A stretch of DNA of 64,000 nt from Leptodontidium sp. MPI-SDFR-AT-0119. Lineage: Eukaryota; Ascomycota; Leotiomycetes; Helotiales; Leptodontidiaceae. The stretch is taken from contig JAHLEZ010000021.1 in NCBI GenBank assembly GCA_020726505.1, forward strand, positions 620,001 through 684,000. The letters run 5' to 3'. The notes below the pieces were generated by a model. The model was not told the origin of the DNA and did no database searches. It was given only the letters and a program-made list of their open reading frames with translations. This document shows, piece by piece, positions 1 through 12,634 of the stretch. The first letter of the stretch is position 1. Every line of letters starts with the position of its first letter. The position numbers and the translations under genes are program-made.

Positions 1-900
1 TGGGGTGGATTCCCCTATTTTTGTCTTAATCTCATTGTCTGTTTTTTCTGGATGGATATTTTATTGCATAGCTTGCATTACATACTCGCGTCATTTTGGA
101 TGTTTTTTTCATCATTTGTCATTACTGTTTCTGTTGCTGGTCTTTCTCTATGGATTTCTGCATGGCGTTAGGGAGCATAGGCGTGGAAAGCAAGGGAATT
201 TGATTGATTGAATTTTTTACGGCGTTCGATACCACATACATGCTTCAGTCACTCTCTACCACTTCTTTGGAGGCAGATGGTTGATTTGATTTGATTTTAA
301 GCATGTCCTGCGTTTTTTGTAATCAAGCCGAGGGACGGGGAATGTGTTTTTCTAGCTGTGTGTGTGTGTGTTTGTGTATGGTATAAATAGGATAGGTTAG
401 GCTAGTGCAGGATTTTGTGAAGGGAATGGAAAAGGGAAATAAGGGAAATGCAAACAAACACAATTCCACTGCTGCTACATACAACCTATGACTTCTCTTT
501 TGATTTTTATTACGCTCCGATGTGAAGAATTTTGGATTAATGCTATATTGATGGATGGACACGCCCGCTATTCCGTTGCCGTCGCGGTTTCTATGTGGCC
601 TTTAATCCTCCCCACTACTCAGTACTTAACTGAATTGAAGTTGTTTCTTAAAAGATAAAGATAAGATTCAGTGTCCACACTCAGTTCAGTCGGCCATACA
701 ACCAGTACAACCAGTAAAATAAAATGAATCCATGCCCTGCAGTCCCTGCGGATAAATAACAACAGGCAGTGAGTGACGATCTCCGCTATTTCTCCATGAT
801 CGCCTGTTTGCTTTACAGTACTGGTGTTTCTTCTATATTACTTCAAGTTGACTTGCCTAGTTGGGTATATACATACATACGTACCTCATCTCATACACAA

Positions 901-928
901 GGTAGGTAGGTAGGTAGGTAGGTAGGTA
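901..928. repeat. GGTA microsatellite, 7 units
   Basis: Seven perfect tandem copies of the tetramer GGTA. A second, four-unit GGTA run lies at 1409-1424 in the same non-coding stretch. Confidence 0.9.
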
Positions 929-1408
929 CCCACAATGTCCCACCCACGTTGGTAACATGTTCAAAAGAATACGATGTAGATCAAAGCTGAAGAATATCCC
1001 TCCCTCCCTTTGCTTGAGAAATAGGAAAATTCTCTGAATGATGGTACGCAGTAGTAGTACTGTAGTACCCCTCAAATCTCACTTTCTCGAATTCTTGGTT
1101 CACGAATTTTCTCGGTCCCGAAAATAAATAAAAAATGAAACGAAAATCAACAAGCATGGCGAGATAAGCGAGATGTGTTTTCGTTTCGTTTCGTTTATAT
1201 TAAAATGCTACCGGTAGGGTTGTTGAACTTGAACTTTGAAATTGGAATTTGCGTTCAGATGATAGTGGGGTTTGGGGGTTTGAAGTTGAGGGTCGGAAGG
1301 ATATAGTATAAGAGAGTTTCTTGGCTCTCTTTTACATTTTTGTCTTGGCTTGGACTGGACTCGATTCTGTTTCGCTATTTCGGTGTGTTGAGAGTCCGGA
1401 TAATATAA

Positions 1409-1424
1409 GGTAGGTAGGTAGGTA
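1409..1424. repeat. GGTA microsatellite, 4 units
   Basis: Four perfect tandem copies of GGTA about 480 bases downstream of the longer run of the same unit. Confidence 0.85.
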
Positions 1425-2970
1425 ACTTTGAACGTTACGAGTTTTGATGTACTCCGTAGTTTACTACCCTACCGTAAGTACAGATTGGAGCAGAGTAGAG
1501 CATCCCTGAAATTTCGGAGCAGTACTGTATCTCTTTCCGAACGATTTTCAAACATCAGGTTAGATGTTTGGCTAGGAGAAAATGTGATGTTTTTCTGGTA
1601 CGAGGTGATGATAAGTTAGTCAAGTATTCCTATGCAGAGAGGCTAGTCAGCTGTGAGAGATGGAGTGGATTTATCTCATTATGCTCATGTCATTGAAATT
1701 GAGGGGGATATACAGCAGGGAGCGAGTCTTGGGATGTTGGGGCTGTTTCGTTAGACGAGTATCTACTGGGTAATTATCTTGATATTGGAGAGGCGGGCGT
1801 GAGTGTATCTTTTTCCAGCTGAGTCTGAGTCGAGTTGCGAGGCACCGGGGGATTTATTCACGAATTATGAGTCAGAAATGGGGCAGATTTGAGAGCAAAC
1901 TCATCGAAGCGATACAGCGGAGGGGATTCAAGTCACAACTCAGGGTGAGATGAATTCGTTCAGAAAACGCACCTACCCAACTATCTATCAATGTGAAGTG
2001 CAGTATTGAGGTACTGTGACTTTTGCACTTAAATCCTTTCTTATACTCTGGTAACTGGTTCTATTATATCATTTTAGATTTTCCTTGGTAGCTCGTAGAT
2101 TCATGGTACTACGTATGGATGTCTGAACTCTCGAGGGACGGGCTTGGGGCTTTTTCTTCTTCTTCACGAGGGATCAAGTCAAGTCAATTGATCAAATAGT
2201 GGCTGGACACGCTGCGTGTATTCTTTTCCGAGGAATGGAAGATAAACAGTTTGTAAACTTAGAAATATATTATGATACAGATCCCGAATTGCAGATACTC
2301 TGAGCAACCGAGATATGTTGGTCAAATGATTTGATACCTGCTTGGGTTCAAGGATTGGACTATTAAGGCAATTGTAACTGTTGAATCTTCGGTGCTGGTG
2401 TGCTTTTCTTAGTTATAAGTTACCTAGAAGTTTCCAGTTACCTCCAAGTTATTTACCCTTCGTATATGTTACCTATATGTTACTCATAAGTTGAGTGTAA
2501 GCAGCCATAGAAGTAGACTTATAGTTCTTAAATCCTATTAAAAAATTGTCTACTCAGTGTTTTAAATGTCTCTACCTCGACGGTGAAGTCCAACATGCTT
2601 GGAATGAATGACATACACCAACACGTGTAAGTCACATGACTCCACAGCGGACCTTTTCTTGACTTTCGGCAGGCTCGACCAACAAACCTCAATCGGATAA
2701 ATCGGCATGAAAGATTTCTCATTGATAACAGAACCGTCATTTTCAGTACCATACTGAGTCACTGTCAATGACAAAAACCACCAGTCTTCCAATTAGCGAA
2801 ACCAACGAAATTATTTGCAAGGCTCGCTTAATGCTGTTCCTGCGGTTGGTCCAAAACAAACTCGTGTAGGCTAGCTAGCACTAGGACTTCACCTTTCAAG
2901 CTTCAATCGCAGAATAAATTCATGATTCTTCCTCCTCGCACATTCTATTTCTCTTCAAACACCACTCAAA

Positions 2971-4356
2971 ATGCCACGGCCCAGCGACGAAGAAGACTCA
3001 CGACTTGCAACGGTCTCTGCGCGACGTAACAAACTCCCACAACACAATCACAATCAGTCTCAATCCACGGATGCACAACACTCACGCATACGCACGTCGG
3101 GAATCAGGAACAGCAATCTCGTCATCTTGAGTCAAGCACCCACACGGACAGAATCCAGTAAACCACATCCTTCGATCTTCGTCCCAATCGACTTGATGGC
3201 TGACCAACCTTCTCTCACTGCAGCCATGGACAACCTCAGCCTCGTCCAAGGCACATCACACTCGCTCCCCACGGGACAAAGACCCCCACAGAGTCTCCCT
3301 CCACGGCCCCCTCAATCGAGTATCATGGCAAAGTGGGAGCATGATCGATTCGGCATGAATTCGAATTCCAGGGCCAACCCGACCATCAGAAGAGGAGTTG
3401 AGCAGCAGGAGAGGAGTACGGTCTCGTCGTGGCGCGATTTCGCACAGTCACATACGTCCAAGCCACTGCCACCGCCGAGGGGCCGAAATGTAGGAAATTC
3501 GTATGAGGACGCCTGGAGGAACGAGAGTAGGAGAGTTGATGGTGGAGATGAGAGCACTGAACCTCGAGCTTCAGTACGAACATTGCCAACTCTATCAACA
3601 AAACCTACACTGCCAGTAGTACCTCTTCTGGGACAAGAACGGATAGCAAGTCAGGGGCGTTCTCCGCCAACAGTTACACCGCAATCACCCCTAACGATGC
3701 CAGCTTCTCCACAAGCAATCCCACGAAATCAAGCTCTCCACAAGAGAAAGAGCGAAAAGAATTTTGGTAAGAATGGAGACATCTCAACAGAAGAGCCACA
3801 GCCCAAGAGAGCCAGTCCAGATCGACCCTCACCACTGTCTGCAGCATTTGGTAGAAATGATAGGGGCGCTGCAGCAGGAGCTTCCACACCAGAGAACCAA
3901 CCTAGAACCTCGAGCCTCAACCCTACACCGCCAATATCCCGACCACAGTCTCCCAGCTTCGCTCCAAAAACGACACCAAGAATAACACCACCCACGCCAG
4001 GGGGGTTAGCAGCCCTATCTCTATCATCAAGCCTCCCGAAATCTCGTGGCAAGACCACGGATGACATGGCTCGTCGCATGATATTTGCTGCCATTGGGGC
4101 CGGGCGCGTACCAAAGCGTACAGAAGAGGAACTCAAGAAGCGGCAGGAAGAGCAAGAAAGACGTCGTGTGCAACGTGAGGAGCGGGAAAAGCTGGGCAAA
4201 GAAGAGATAATGAAGTGGGGCGGTATCCATGTTGTAAACGCTGAGACGAAGCCGGCCACGCAGGTGATTGCCAGGGAGGATTTGATAAAGCCAACTGCCA
4301 CGAGATCCAGCGTTAACGAGCTGACACAGCTCAATGGCGAGGATATCCAGTGGTAG
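2971..4356 (+). CDS. Hypothetical protein, disordered with basic C-terminal coiled coil
   Basis: Single-exon frame of 461 codons; the ATG is preceded by AAA, a good fungal context. I do not recognise the family. Roughly the first 350 residues are rich in Ser, Pro, Thr, Gln and Arg and look disordered, with several SP/TP pairs that could be phosphosites. At about residues 364-415 there is an ordered stretch beginning DDMARRMIFAAIGAGRVPKR, followed by a highly charged helix of KR/EE pattern, probably a coiled coil. The C-terminus ends in a short acidic tail with a terminal Trp. The compact tail looks like the conserved core, so a protein- or RNA-binding adaptor is possible, but no function is claimed. 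The downstream RPL4 gene is transcribed in the same direction 587 bases away. Confidence 0.75.
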   Translation: MPRPSDEEDSRLATVSARRNKLPQHNHNQSQSTDAQHSRIRTSGIRNSNLVILSQAPTRTESSKPHPSIFVPIDLMADQPSLTAAMDNLSLVQGTSHSLPTGQRPPQSLPPRPPQSSIMAKWEHDRFGMNSNSRANPTIRRGVEQQERSTVSSWRDFAQSHTSKPLPPPRGRNVGNSYEDAWRNESRRVDGGDESTEPRASVRTLPTLSTKPTLPVVPLLGQERIASQGRSPPTVTPQSPLTMPASPQAIPRNQALHKRKSEKNFGKNGDISTEEPQPKRASPDRPSPLSAAFGRNDRGAAAGASTPENQPRTSSLNPTPPISRPQSPSFAPKTTPRITPPTPGGLAALSLSSSLPKSRGKTTDDMARRMIFAAIGAGRVPKRTEEELKKRQEEQERRRVQREEREKLGKEEIMKWGGIHVVNAETKPATQVIAREDLIKPTATRSSVNELTQLNGEDIQW

Positions 4357-4943
4357 ACAAGTAGGATCCGAATCGGAGGCTGGAAGGACTTTGGGTGCTT
4401 GGATGTAGATGATATTGGATAGTCTGAATAGGCGACTCGTACTGACTGAATTGAGCTTTGGGAATCTGCTATGAAGACCCACTGCACTTATATCCACAGA
4501 CTGAACGATTTTCAGTAAAGAAAATAGCAGGTTACAATGACGACAAGAATGATGAAGAAAAACCTTTACCAATTGATTGATTTTACCTTGAAACTAGGCA
4601 TCGCGAATTATAAATCCCAAATGCCAGACTGAGAATGTACATTAAAACTTAATGTCGAGCCATTAAGCAAAGCCTCTTCAGCTTCTGTGTTTTGAAGTTC
4701 CGAGATTCGTAGCTACCTCAGCAAGCAGGGTCGTCTTTTGGTCGGGTTTATCTCAAGTCGCACCAGCCACATCCCCATTAAAACACGTGCTGCCACGCTC
4801 ATGCGCCACAAAATTCGCTTAAGCCATTTTCGCCCACACATCGCAAAAGTTCACGACGGGGCGAGCCAAAGTCTTTTTCTCGTTGAATCAACGACCACTT
4901 CGACAACCCACGACGACAACGCCACGCCATTAAATCCTTCGAG
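4357..4943. other. Intergenic region, RPL4 promoter
   Basis: Spacer of 587 bases between the stop of the unknown gene and the RPL4 start. The first part should be the 3' UTR of the former, the last ~200 bases the ribosomal protein promoter and 5' UTR. No specific regulatory site could be assigned. Confidence 0.5.
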
Positions 4944-6584
4944 ATGGCTTCCCGTCCTACCGTCACCATCTTGTCCGCCGATGGCTCTGCCAGCGGTGCG
5001 ACCCACCCTCTGCCAAAGGTATGGAGATTCTAATTCTTGTTCTGGTTCTGGTTTCGAGCTTGGAGGTTACGTGGGTGTGTGGGAGAGAAAGAAATTTGTG
5101 ACACGGTCTGCGATGAGGGATTTGAAGGGAAAATGAGGAGGATTGCCATTGCGATTGAGCTCTTGAGGATATATGACGGCGAGGATCTGCTGGGGAGCTG
5201 GGGTTGCGATTGCGATTGAGGGGGGTCTCGATTTGGGGATCGCGAACGAGTTGAGGATTGGATAGAAGAATGATGCTGATTGTATGGATTACAGGTCTTC
5301 ACCTCGCCCATCCGCCCGGATATCGTTCAGACTGTCCACACCGGAATGGCCAAGAACAAGAGACAGCCATACGCCGTCAGCGAGAAGGCCGGTCACCAAA
5401 CTTCTGCTGAGTCTTGGGGAACTGGTTAGTACACATCTTTTCCTCTGCCAATTGCGTCAATACCTACGGCGATCTCGAACCACAATCTATTCTACGAATG
5501 GCACAATACCTGGGAGCTTACCGGGCTGGATATTGGGTTATGATGTCTGGATTGGTTCGAGACTGGGAGGCGCAAGATAGGATGACGAGAATAAGGCTAA
5601 TTGAAACCCAGGACGTGCCGTTGCCCGTATTCCCCGTGTCTCTGGAGGAGGAACCCACCGTGCTGGACAGGCTGCTTTCGGTAACATGTGCAGATCTGGT
5701 CGTATGTTCGCACCCACCAAGGTCTGGAGAAAGTGGCACCAAAAGATCAACCTCGGACAAAAGTGAGCGATACAACCCTTCAAACTCTCAAAGTACGGAA
5801 TGCTGATATGATTTACAGGCGATATGCCGTTGCTTCTGCCTTGGCTGCTTCTTCCGTCCCTGCTCTCCTCTTGGCCCGTGGTCACCAAGTCTCCACCGTC
5901 CCTGAGGTTCCACTCGTCATCAACTCCGAGGTCTTTGCTGCTGGTGCCATCGCCCGCACTTCCTCAGCCGTTGGTCTCTTGAAGTCAGTTGGAGCCTCCG
6001 CAGATGTCGCCAAGGTCAAGAACTCCCGCAAGCTCCGCGCAGGAAAGGGTAAGCTCCGTGGCCGCCGTCACAGACAACGCCGTGGTCCTCTCGTCGTCTA
6101 CGACCCCGAGGTTGATGGAAAGGAGCTCTCCTTTGCTTTCCGCAACATCTCCGGTGTCGAGACTTCATCCGTCTTCGCCCTTAACCTCCTTCAGCTCGCA
6201 CCAGGTGGACATCTCGGACGTTTCATCATCTGGACATCCGCCGCCTTCAAGGCCCTCGATACCATCTACGGCTCCACCACCACCCCCTCCGACCTGAAGA
6301 AGGACTTCCTCCTCCCATCGCCCGTCGTCCAACAAGCTGATATCGGCCGTCTCATCAACTCCTCCGAGCTGCAGTCCGTCATCCGCGCCGCCATCGGTCA
6401 AGCACGCACCAAGCGCGCCGGTGTCCAGAAGAAGAACCCACTCCACAACAAGCAGGTCCTCCTCCGTCTGAACCCCTACGCCGCCGGCTACAGCAAGGAC
6501 AAGATCGGCACGAAGGGTCTCGAGGCCGGCAAGCCAGAGCGCGCTGCCAAGACTCCCTTCGCCGCTGTTCTCAAGGAGGATTAG
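4944..6584 (+). CDS. RPL4: 60S ribosomal protein uL4 (L4)
   Basis: Structural protein of the large cytosolic ribosomal subunit; its internal loop reaches the peptide exit tunnel. Four exons: 4944-5018, 5295-5424, 5612-5762 and 5819-6584, joining in frame to 373 residues, close to the ~360 usual for fungal uL4. The N-terminus reads [14 protein letters not shown]; exon 3 carries the conserved [19 protein letters not shown] loop segment, and exon 4 the basic [19 protein letters not shown] block followed by the [13 protein letters not shown] tail. Introns have canonical GT/AG ends, and the first is long (276 nt), common for fungal ribosomal protein genes. Exon 4 is strongly C-biased at third positions, as expected of a highly expressed gene. 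Identification is firm. Confidence 0.97.
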
Positions 6585-7892
6585 ATTCTGGTCTGGTCTG
6601 GTCTTGTAGGCGTTTCGTGATTTTTCTTTTGAGCAAAGGGGAATGGAATGGAATGGGATGAATTTGGCTGAGGTTGCGTGGATACTTTATGAAAGAAAGG
6701 TCTGCGGGTTCCTGGCTACTACTGCTGGCTGCGTTACATACAAAAGTAATGAACAGTCGCAATGATCACTAAATCCTGTGTCTGTGTTCTGCGTGCAAAT
6801 TATACATGTGACTTTCCGTTTGTGAGGATGAGAAGTTGCAAGTTCATCCCAGCAACAATATCAACGTCGCGCCTTACCCAAGCTGGCTTGCTAATGTCAA
6901 GCACCATGTCAACAGCATGAGCCTCCTCTTAAGACGCAGTTAATCCCAGAAACTCATCATTCTTCAAACTCCAAAATTCAAGAGCACCGTAACACCAAAC
7001 ACCACTTCCCTCACCTCATATAACATCACTTACATCACATCGACACCAGCCGTCCACAGAAAGGGCTTCCTTCTCCCCTCAGCTCTCCCCTACCATAGTG
7101 ATCCAGCAGAATAAAACATATTGCACATCAACAGGTATCCTTGATCTCAAAGATAGACATGTCAGATTAGCCCCAGCAGTATCTATCTACCCTAAATTCT
7201 GGAATTTTTGTCAGCTATATTTATCTGCTTTGAGGAAGAAGTATGAAGGTGAGGAGGCTTCTTCTCCTAGCTGTTCTAGGGGCTGAGAAGATCGCATTTT
7301 GATGTAATATAATGTGTAGCTTCAATTTCCTTCACTGTAGCAGAATCCGTAAGAAGTGCAAATTTTAATTCTTTATCCTGTTTCTGCCCTGAAGTCACCA
7401 TGAGTGTTTTTTTTTGAGAGAGTAGATTCATAATACATCTCTAAACGTCAAGACTAGAATCGCGATCTTCCCATCGCCCATGTCCGAGGATTAAATAGTT
7501 TACATAGGAGCAGACACATATATCGAACACCGCCTCACACTAAATCACAGCTCTTGATGTAAGGAACCCCACTCAGACACTAATATCATGATATGTGCAA
7601 GGATATTTCATTGCTCCTATGTAACACAGGCATGGCAGTCTACAATCTTAAATCTCAATGCCCAATCTCAAACTCCCCTTCAATCCGATTCCCCCGGATC
7701 GCTCAGTCTATTCATCCTACTCTCAAATCCAGAGAGAGAGCAGAAGTAGTCAGGACCATAGCACCCGAGAAAACGCGGAAATGCAGAATACCAACGCGAG
7801 ATAATGGGCAATGCCAATCTCAATCTATGCACCCTTCCCAGTCCCAGTTTTGCCACCCATGCATTATATAAAATGAAATGCGAGGGAACAAA
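6585..7892. other. Intergenic region between convergent genes
   Basis: About 1.3 kb between the stop of RPL4 (plus strand) and the stop of the Hda2/3-like gene (minus strand). It should hold two 3' UTRs. The open frames at 7098-7286 and 7593-7871 have no recognisable motif or codon bias and are not called. Confidence 0.5.
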
Positions 7893-10800
7893 TCATTGCT
7901 GCAAATGATTCCCCCACCTCTCTCTCTGCGACGGCGGGTTCATAAACAACACATCACCAAACGCACCACCAGAAAACGGACCCGCTCCACCACCAGGACC
8001 CCTAACCTCTCCTGGCGCAGGACTGTTGCCTCTGCTGCCACTATGCAGAACCCTACCTATTGGCCTCGTACTAGGCGAGCTCTGATTTCCCAGTCTCGGG
8101 CTCTGCGGTACGCTGGTTCCTCGGGTAGCTCTGCGACCGTTAGTGACGGCTTTGAGCTCCTCTTGTTTCTTCTCGAAGTCTCTCTCCAAGTCCTTTAATC
8201 TGGCCTTGAGCACTGTATTCTCTTGGCGGAGTTCGGTATTCTCGCTCGAGGTCTGGATCTCGTGGATGCGGACTTTGTCGAGGGCAGATCTCTCACGGAA
8301 GGAAGCTAGTTCTTCTTGGAGAGTTTGCAGTTCGTTGTTATGTTCGGCGGCGCTGGATGAGGAGGTCTGAAATTGGGTGCGGAGGTATTCGAGGTCGCCG
8401 TTTGCACTGAGATATCTCTTGTGTTCCCGCTCGGTCTCGAGTCTTGCATTTGCGAGATCTTCCTTCAGTTGAGCGAAGTCGGCAATTTCGGGAACTGCAG
8501 AGGTTGCGAGGGCAGTCTTGGTGGCAGACAGCTCGGCTTCAATGGCAGCGTTTGTTTCGCGAAGTTTGATGACTTCTGCGTCTTTGTTGTCGCGCTCCTT
8601 CTTCAGCCGGGCCTCACGCTCTATGATCTGTTTGTTCTCATACTCAAATTCACCTCTATCATTAAGAGCTTGCTGATACTTAGGTTGGATAGCAGCGATG
8701 CTGCCTTCGTAGTCTTGGCACCGAGCTTCGAGATCTTGATTGATTTCTCGCAGTTGCATTTCCGTGGCCTCTCTCGCACGTAATTGGGCTTCCAAGTCGC
8801 TAACCTTGTTTTTGTTAAAGATGCATGGTAAATTCGAGGACACGACTTACCCTTTGGAGAAGTGAAGATATCTGCACTCGCTCGTTTTCAGAAGAGCTCA
8901 CAATATGCCTCGTTGCGACTGGCATGGAAGGCGTGCGTAGAACAGTCTCGCTGACATGCGAGCTGTTCAATTCACCATTGCTAGGCGTCAGTCGTTGTCT
9001 CTTGAGGAAATCTGCCTCATCAGATTCGTCCACGTCCTGCTGTTGTTAGCATGTGTGAAACGACTAGCACATCTCAACATACCAATGGGCGTTTGAACCC
9101 TGGCTGAAGGTCTTGAGTAGCCGACGGTATGGTGTACGAAGGTTGGTCTTCTGAGCTAGTCTGGCTATTCATGAGGCTGAGTTGGAGGCCGTCGATTGTG
9201 GGCATGGGGAGTAGAGGCCATGACGCTTCGCGTGGCTCGCTAATCAGATACTCGGCAACAAGTCTGGCAGCAAAGGGTGGGTCTAAATGGCCGTCCTCGT
9301 CAAAAGTACCTACTTTCTCTAATAATTGCTGCACGCAGTTAATCACCTTAATCAACCGCCCTACAGCTTCAAGGCTGTTGTCAAAACACCGCTCGATATG
9401 TTCTACCGAATTTGTGACGACCAAAGAGATTAAGGGCGCCAACACCTCCGGAGATGACGGGTTTGTTCGTAGGGCATCAAGCCACGGGAGTGACCGGTAG
9501 CTTGGGTCAAAAGCGATAACCAACGAAGCAGGGTCCACGCTATATTGTTGTAATCCGGCGGGATAGATGGTGACTCGGAACTTGCTTGTGCTTAATCCGC
9601 TTTGTCGATCTGCCCGGGAGTAGTGAATCTCATGGAAGATCAGGAGCGACTCCAACTCATCCAGAATCTGGCCCGGCTGAGCTACGATAATGACATGTTT
9701 ATCAGTGGCTTGCATGAGCTCTAAGAATTCAGCGAGGAAGATGAACTTCGTGCTAACATTCTCTGCCCATTTGGCTTGCATCACACGATCCTCTAGCTGG
9801 GATAGCTCCCCGTCAACTAAGCCGGGGTGGGTGCAGATAGCCTGGAGAGCTTCAAGCAGAGAGCTCACTTCTGCGACCAAGGTCTCATCCAAGACTCCAT
9901 CTCTTAGAAAAGATTTCAATTGGACTCTGTAAATCTTCACCCGGCGGACGTAAATATCACGGGTGTAGCCAGTCATGGGGAGTGGAACTTCAAACACCTC
10001 CGGTCCAAGGGGCATGACTTTCAAGCTCGTTAGCTCATCCTCCTCCTCTTCTTCCGGGTAAGGCCCTGAATATGTAGCTTTCGGCGAAGGAGGTCCTGAC
10101 GCTTCGATGGGCGCTGCAGAGATAGATGCCGCTATCGAAGGCTCGCTTGCTGGCGCTGGTGGTATAGCGGCGGATGAATCGAAACTAGGGATGGAGGGGG
10201 GCTCTGGAGCCGAAGGCTCAATTTGATCTTGAACTGGTAGTGTTTGATTAAACGCTACAGCACTTTGATTTGAGAGTGCCAACGCAGGAGTGGGTGATTT
10301 TGACATGGCAGCAGCCGACGCTCGTGCGGCTTTTGCAGCTGCCATTTTCGCCTTCAGCAACGCAGTTGGGTCCATCTTCGGGGCGAATGTTGGATCATTC
10401 GATGGCTCCATGCTTGATGAAAGGATGTCTCTTCGTGGTGTGTGAATCGGACTCGAAGATGGTTGCTCAGGAGAAAACTTGATATCCAAAGGCTCAGCTT
10501 CTTCAATAGTAGGCCTCAGCTCTTCGGCTGACGGATCCTCTACTGGTGGACTGGGAAGATGACTAGATGTTTGGCTGTACTCTAAGCTTTTTGAGCTGGT
10601 CGATCTCTGAGTGTCTGCAAGCTGCCTTGCGGGTATCTCTGGTTCTGGGAATATTTCGTCCAGTGGCGAAGCAATTTGGATGGGGCCCTCTTGAGTTCGT
10701 CTAGCACTGGAGTGAGGTAGACTTGAAGCCCTAATGGGATGAGAGTTCTGCGTGGGGTTCTGGCTCTGTGACAAGATTCTCGACGCCTGGCAATCGGTGA

Positions 10801-12634
10801 AGTTGGAGACGGATCTCGGTTTTGATCTCTGCTCTGGTCGTTGTGCAAATGCGGAGCTATTTTTGACCGATTCCGAATCTTCACTCTGCAAGCCGGGGTC
10901 TAGTTGATCTTCAATGCCGGGATCTCTTTCGTCAGCCCCTCTTAGTATTGGCAACTCACCAGAGTCTTCTTCGCAGCTGACTCGGGGTAACTGGGTCAGA
11001 AATCCAAGACTTGTATCTTCCTCACTGTTCTTGCTAGGAGACTGTTGAGATGGTAACTGTGCGCCTGACCAGTGCTCTTCCGACTGACGAACGGGCAAAC
11101 TCGATATTTCCGCAGCTGGAGCTTCAGGCAATTCTGTATCAGCTCGCCTAGTGGCCGAGTTTTCGTCCGAGCCACCGCCGGTACTTTGAGTCTGACTTTG
11201 CGTTGCCCGTACTTGGGCCGAAGTTGGCTCGGGAGCCTCGGTGTAACTTTCCTCGTCCAGATAGCCAGCACGCTGGGCGAATTGGCTTTCAATACTCCCT
11301 GAGTCTTGTTGAATGCTTGCCGACGATCGCGAAGGCCACTGACTGTTTCGAGACTCAATCGCCTCAAGAGATGCTTCCGTATTGGTTTGAGTGTTTTGTC
11401 TTGTCGCGCTGTCAATGGAGGTCTCGGTCTTGGATGGTGGAGTCTCTGAAGGCTTGTAGGACGAGGAACCTCGAGGCTCTTCTAATGTCTCGGTTTCCTC
11501 GTTGTCAAGGTCCTCGTCATCAATGTCTGAATCCCAAATGAATGGTGCCTGTGATGACCGAGGGACTGGAGCCAATGACTGGATTGGATCACTAGGTACT
11601 TCAGCCGCTTTTGGAGTCTCAGCTGTTTGGGATTGGGTCTCCCCGATTCCAAAGTCTTCGTCGATGTCCTCGTCCCAAATGTAAGCTCTTTGTGACACTT
11701 GGCGGTGTTGTGTTTGATGAGCCGACGAAGACTGTGCTGGTTCACTAGATAGCTCGGGGCCTTGACTTCGCTCAAGTACTTGAGGAGGCTGAGAAGATTG
11801 AAACGAGTCGCTGGAAAATTCGGGATCAAGGCGGCCTTGGGACTCCTCTGGATTCGCTTCCGAGGATGAGCTGATGTTGTTGTAAACAGTGTACGCGCTT
11901 GGATCAAAATCCTGGCGTATCCCAATTTCCACACGAGGCTGATCAAAGCCAACTCCAGCTATGCGCGAGCTCGATTGTTCTCCTTCCTCCTCGTAGCTGT
12001 CGGGGATCTCTCTGTCCAGCTGTCCCAACCCAGCCTCTTGCGAAACAGTTTGCGATCCCTCAAAGTCTGGTTGTGGCTCTGGGGCTTGGGTCGCACCTCG
12101 AGTTCCTTCTTCAGAAATATCTCCTCTGCGAATAAGCTTCCTCCGTTTCGCTGGCCGAATAGGTGGGCTATCGTCGGGGGATCCAGGCAGTTCTGCAGCA
12201 GCCGCTCTCTTTCCAACCTTCCTTTTCTTGGGTTGTTTTTTCTGCCAGTCCGCCTTCAAGTCTGGTGTCGCAAATGAGTGGGGTTCCTAAACATCAAATT
12301 AGCTGCTAGATTCAAACATTCAAAAGTGAAGGTGAAGACGTACCCAGGTGGGATCGTATTTCTCGCCGGTGGTCGGGTTGTCCTCCCAGTCGATCAAGTA
12401 CCAGACTTTCCCCTTGCGCGTTTCCTCGTCCAGGATAGCTCTCGCAGGGTATTCTATGTCGTCGATGGCTTCCACGACTTCCTGCTTGACATGTGTCTTC
12501 TTTCCTGAGCGTCGCGCGCTGCTCGAAGGTGTCCGGTTCGAATGAGTAGAGGTGAGGGAGCGTCGTCGCTTTGGTGTTCGGCTACTCGATTCACCTACTG
12601 CGCGTCGGGGCAGGAGGATGTCTCTTCGATACAT
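7893..12634 (-). CDS. Chromodomain protein with Hda2/Hda3-type HDAC complex domain
   Basis: Predicted subunit of a class II (Hda1-type) histone deacetylase complex acting on heterochromatin. Four exons read right to left: 12634-12344, 12286-9083, 9036-8851 and 8804-7893, joining in frame to about 1530 residues. Residues ~60-110 form a chromodomain (YPARAILDEE, then VWYLIDWED and, across intron 1, YDPTWEP), expected to bind methylated histone tails. Residues ~115-830 are long, acidic and Ser/Gln-rich with a basic KKQPKKRK nuclear signal. Residues ~848-1165 match the helicase-like Hda2/3 fold (VRRVKIYRVQLKSFL, AICTHPGLV, STKFIFLAEFLELM, VIIVAQPGQ). Residues ~1228-1460 are a long coiled coil. 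Budding-yeast Hda2/Hda3 lack the chromodomain; CDP-2 of the Neurospora HCHC complex is the nearest named candidate, by inference. An upstream in-frame ATG at 12706 would add 24 residues. Confidence 0.88.

Larger units (their letters stand above)
1..2970. other. Intergenic stretch, no gene recognised
   Basis: No open frame here has codon-like content, a known motif or a plausible splice chain. The first ~200 bases are T-rich and give only a hydrophobic shadow frame, as expected of a UTR. The stretch holds microsatellites: GT runs near 359-372, GGTA at 901-928 and 1409-1424, and TTTCG units near 1178-1196. Around 2405-2490 there is a degenerate run of short GTTACCT / AGTTATAAGTTA-like units. 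It probably contains the 3' region of a gene lying to the left and the promoter of the gene at 2971. Confidence 0.6.

Noticed and set aside
5..211. Hydrophobic 68-codon frame at the left edge
   Set aside because: T-rich sequence gives Phe/Leu/Ile-rich shadow translation; no motif, no splice context.
1604..1720. GTGATGATA in the left intergenic stretch as a snoRNA
   Set aside because: The next suitable CTGA is more than 200 bases away and there is no flanking stem.
3729..4487. Long minus-strand frame (252 codons) opposite the first gene
   Set aside because: Overlaps the plus-strand CDS entirely; composition is the mirror of its Pro/Ser-rich codons.
5019..5294. snoRNA inside the first RPL4 intron
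   Set aside because: Ribosomal protein introns often host snoRNAs, and GATGA and CTGA strings occur here, but no RTGATGA, correct spacing or terminal stem was found.
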